From Lentzea sp. NBRC 105346 (GTDB lineage: Bacteria; Actinomycetota; Actinomycetes; Mycobacteriales; Pseudonocardiaceae): DNA of 64,000 nucleotides. How positions within the stretch are numbered: the first letter of the stretch is position 1; every line of letters begins with the position of its first letter. The stretch covers positions 18,787 through 82,786 of the forward strand of contig NZ_BSTQ01000027.1 of NCBI RefSeq assembly GCF_030269605.1, given 5' to 3'. The translations under genes and the position numbers were made by a program. This document shows, in pieces, positions 62,827 through 64,000 of this stretch. The notes beneath the pieces are model-generated. The model was not told the DNA's origin, ran no database searches, and saw only the letters and a program-made list of their open reading frames with translations.

Positions 62827-63624
62827 TCAGAGCATGTTCGTGACCTGGTGAGCCGCCCGCTCCAGCCCAGCCAGTGACTGTCCGTCCGACAAAGGGTGCA
62901 ACGCGTGCACGGCCAATCGGAAGAGCAGCGCGCGCAGCAACATCTGCGGCCACTCCGCGAGGTGCCCCCACCGCTGCAGAATGCCGTCGTCCGCGCCACC
63001 CCACGCCAACGCGTCGATCACCACGACGGCCGCCGCCCACTCAGCCGGCCGCCAGTACGCGGTGAAGTCGATGACGGCGGGCGCCGCGTCCCCGGCGAAC
63101 AACACGTTGCCGAACAGGTCGCCGTGCACCACCTGCTGTTTCAGCGTGACCGGCTTACGTGACTCACTCAGCAACTCGAACAGCCGGCCGCCGAGCCCGG
63201 TGTCGAGCGGCACCTCGTCCTCACCCCAGGAACACCGGTCCGCGACGGCGAAGATGTCCGTACGCGAGTCCAGAAACCGCGGTTTCGGCAGCTCACTCGT
63301 CGCCTGGTGCAACTTGATCGCCACGCTGACCGCCTCGTCGTGCCGCGGCTCGGCCCGGCCCGCCAGGTACTTCGTAGCGGACCACCCGCCGACCACGTAG
63401 CGACCGTCGGTGGACCGCAACGGTCTGCCGATCCTGATGCCCGGCACGTCCAGCGCGTCCAGCGTCTTCGCCACCCAGGTGGCCTCGGCGGGCTTGCCCG
63501 CCGGTCTGATGGTGGCGTCACCGCACCGCCACGCTGGGCCACCGTCGATGAGCTCGGGGTCGGCGTCACGTGCCCCGAACGCCGCACGCACGTGCGCTGG
63601 GGGCGGTTCGGGAAGTCGGGTCAC
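62827..63624 (-). CDS. TIGR02569 aminoglycoside-phosphotransferase-like protein
   Basis: A 265-residue protein with an APH/protein-kinase-like fold. The catalytic loop VVHGDLFGNVLF (Brenner-type HGD) is near residue 175 and the metal-binding VIDFTAYWRP near 195; the N-lobe has RYVVGGWSATKYL. It fits the actinobacterial TIGR02569 family, whose substrate is unknown. GTG 63624 is the family-like start (TRLPEPPPAHVRAAFG). It is 69 bp upstream of nasA on the same strand but is not part of nitrate metabolism by any evident motif. Confidence 0.82.
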   Translation of the reverse strand: MTRLPEPPPAHVRAAFGARDADPELIDGGPAWRCGDATIRPAGKPAEATWVAKTLDALDVPGIRIGRPLRSTDGRYVVGGWSATKYLAGRAEPRHDEAVSVAIKLHQATSELPKPRFLDSRTDIFAVADRCSWGEDEVPLDTGLGGRLFELLSESRKPVTLKQQVVHGDLFGNVLFAGDAAPAVIDFTAYWRPAEWAAAVVVIDALAWGGADDGILQRWGHLAEWPQMLLRALLFRLAVHALHPLSDGQSLAGLERAAHQVTNML

Positions 63625-63733
63625 GGCCAGGCACGCTACCTGCCTACGCCTTCCGGGTGGTGTACCACGCCGTGCCGTAATTTCGCTCACCACCCAAACG
63701 GCCCATCGCTCTGGTCGGCTTGTGTTCGTGGTT

Positions 63734-63900
63734 GCCGGTGCCGTGCGTGGTGAGCCTTGCGGGTTCGGTGCGTGGTGGGCCTTGGCTGCCGGTTCCATAC
63801 ATGGTGGTTGGCTGCCGGTCCCGTGCGTGGTTGCTCGCTTGGCTGCCGGTTGCGTGGGTGGTCGCCTTTTGTTGGCTGCCGGTGTCGTGGGGCGCTGCGT
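63734..63900. repeat. degenerate tandem array around GCCGGTNCCGTGCGTGG
   Basis: In the 376-base gene-free end, six units of about 26-33 bp start at about 63734, 63761 (weak), 63788, 63814, 63845 and 63878, each with a variant of GGCTGCCGGT followed by GTGCGTGGT. Both strands carry short open frames through the array (WLPV repeats on plus), which look like translated repeat rather than protein. No ribosome site or family similarity supports a gene. Confidence 0.65.
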
Positions 63901-63972
63901 CTTCCGGGGGCGCCTTCGGCGCCGCGATTGGGGCTTGACTTGGGGCCCCTCGCGGCGTGGTGGGCCGGCTCC

Positions 63973-63997
63973 GCCGGCAGATGCAAGATCTGCCGGC
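63973..63997. repeat. hairpin at the window edge
   Basis: GCCGGCAGAT (63973-63982) and ATCTGCCGGC (63988-63997) are exact complements around GCAAG, and TGGGCCGGC/GCCGGCCCA (63961-63969/63992-64000) form an alternative pairing. It could be a terminator for a gene lying beyond the right edge. Confidence 0.55.
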
Positions 63998-64000
63998 CCA

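Noticed and set aside
63720..63938. A 72-codon plus-strand gene in the terminal array
   Set aside because: The frame consists of translated repeat units (WLPV), no ribosome site, no similarity; kept as a repeat only.

Overview
This is a GC-rich, densely coded actinomycete chromosome segment. Gene families, order and the many GTG/TTG starts point to the Pseudonocardiaceae (Lentzea, Saccharothrix or Amycolatopsis-like). No rRNA, tRNA, integrase, transposase or CRISPR array was seen. Identifications rest on reading the translations and motifs; no database search was run.

Layout. 1-9951: a core block whose order recalls Mycobacterium tuberculosis Rv2228c-Rv2236c (RNase H/phosphatase, zinc-ribbon protein, Nif3-like protein, CobC-like aminotransferase, low-molecular-weight tyrosine phosphatase, SURF1, CobD). 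It is interrupted by a polyprenyl synthase, an XRE/TPR regulator, a DUF1349 protein and a PIN-domain toxin-antitoxin pair. 10024-17775: a four-gene Wadjet-type SMC anti-plasmid operon (jetA-D, TIGR02677/02678/02680/DUF2399 families), joined by 4-nt overlaps. Its JetD lacks two expected Toprim acidic residues, and its JetC carries a perfect 25-bp inverted repeat translated in frame at mid-protein. 17779-22765: small regulators (MarR, TetR, AraC) paired with an NmrA-like reductase, a flavin monooxygenase and a phytanoyl-CoA-dioxygenase-like enzyme. 22762-28245: NAD+ diphosphatase, an M16 peptidase pair and a DUF2207 membrane protein. 28424-33698: two tandem HEYGH metallopeptidase-like surface proteins, two small envelope proteins and an OmpR-type two-component system. 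33685-39234: amidohydrolase, MarR, potassium channel, M20 peptidase, DoxX. 39224-46004: adnB and adnA, the double-strand-break resection helicase-nuclease, separated by about 370 bp of repeats. 46219-53156: a GH18 chitinase behind a DasR-like operator, a GGDEF/degenerate-EAL protein, a SAM methyltransferase, a P450 with a secreted hydrolase, and an alkyltransferase-like protein. 53277-62757: a complete nitrate assimilation cluster on the minus strand (nitrate reductase, FAD/Fe-S reductase, NarK, NirB, NirD, a NnaR-type regulator, and a sirohydrochlorin chelatase that can serve NirB siroheme). 62827-64000: a TIGR02569 kinase-like protein, then a degenerate repeat array.

Two themes run through the window. 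Genes are very tightly packed: seven convergent pairs overlap at their 3' ends. The few real gaps hold palindromic or repeated elements, two of which separate genes that are normally operon partners (adnA/adnB and the two M16 subunits).
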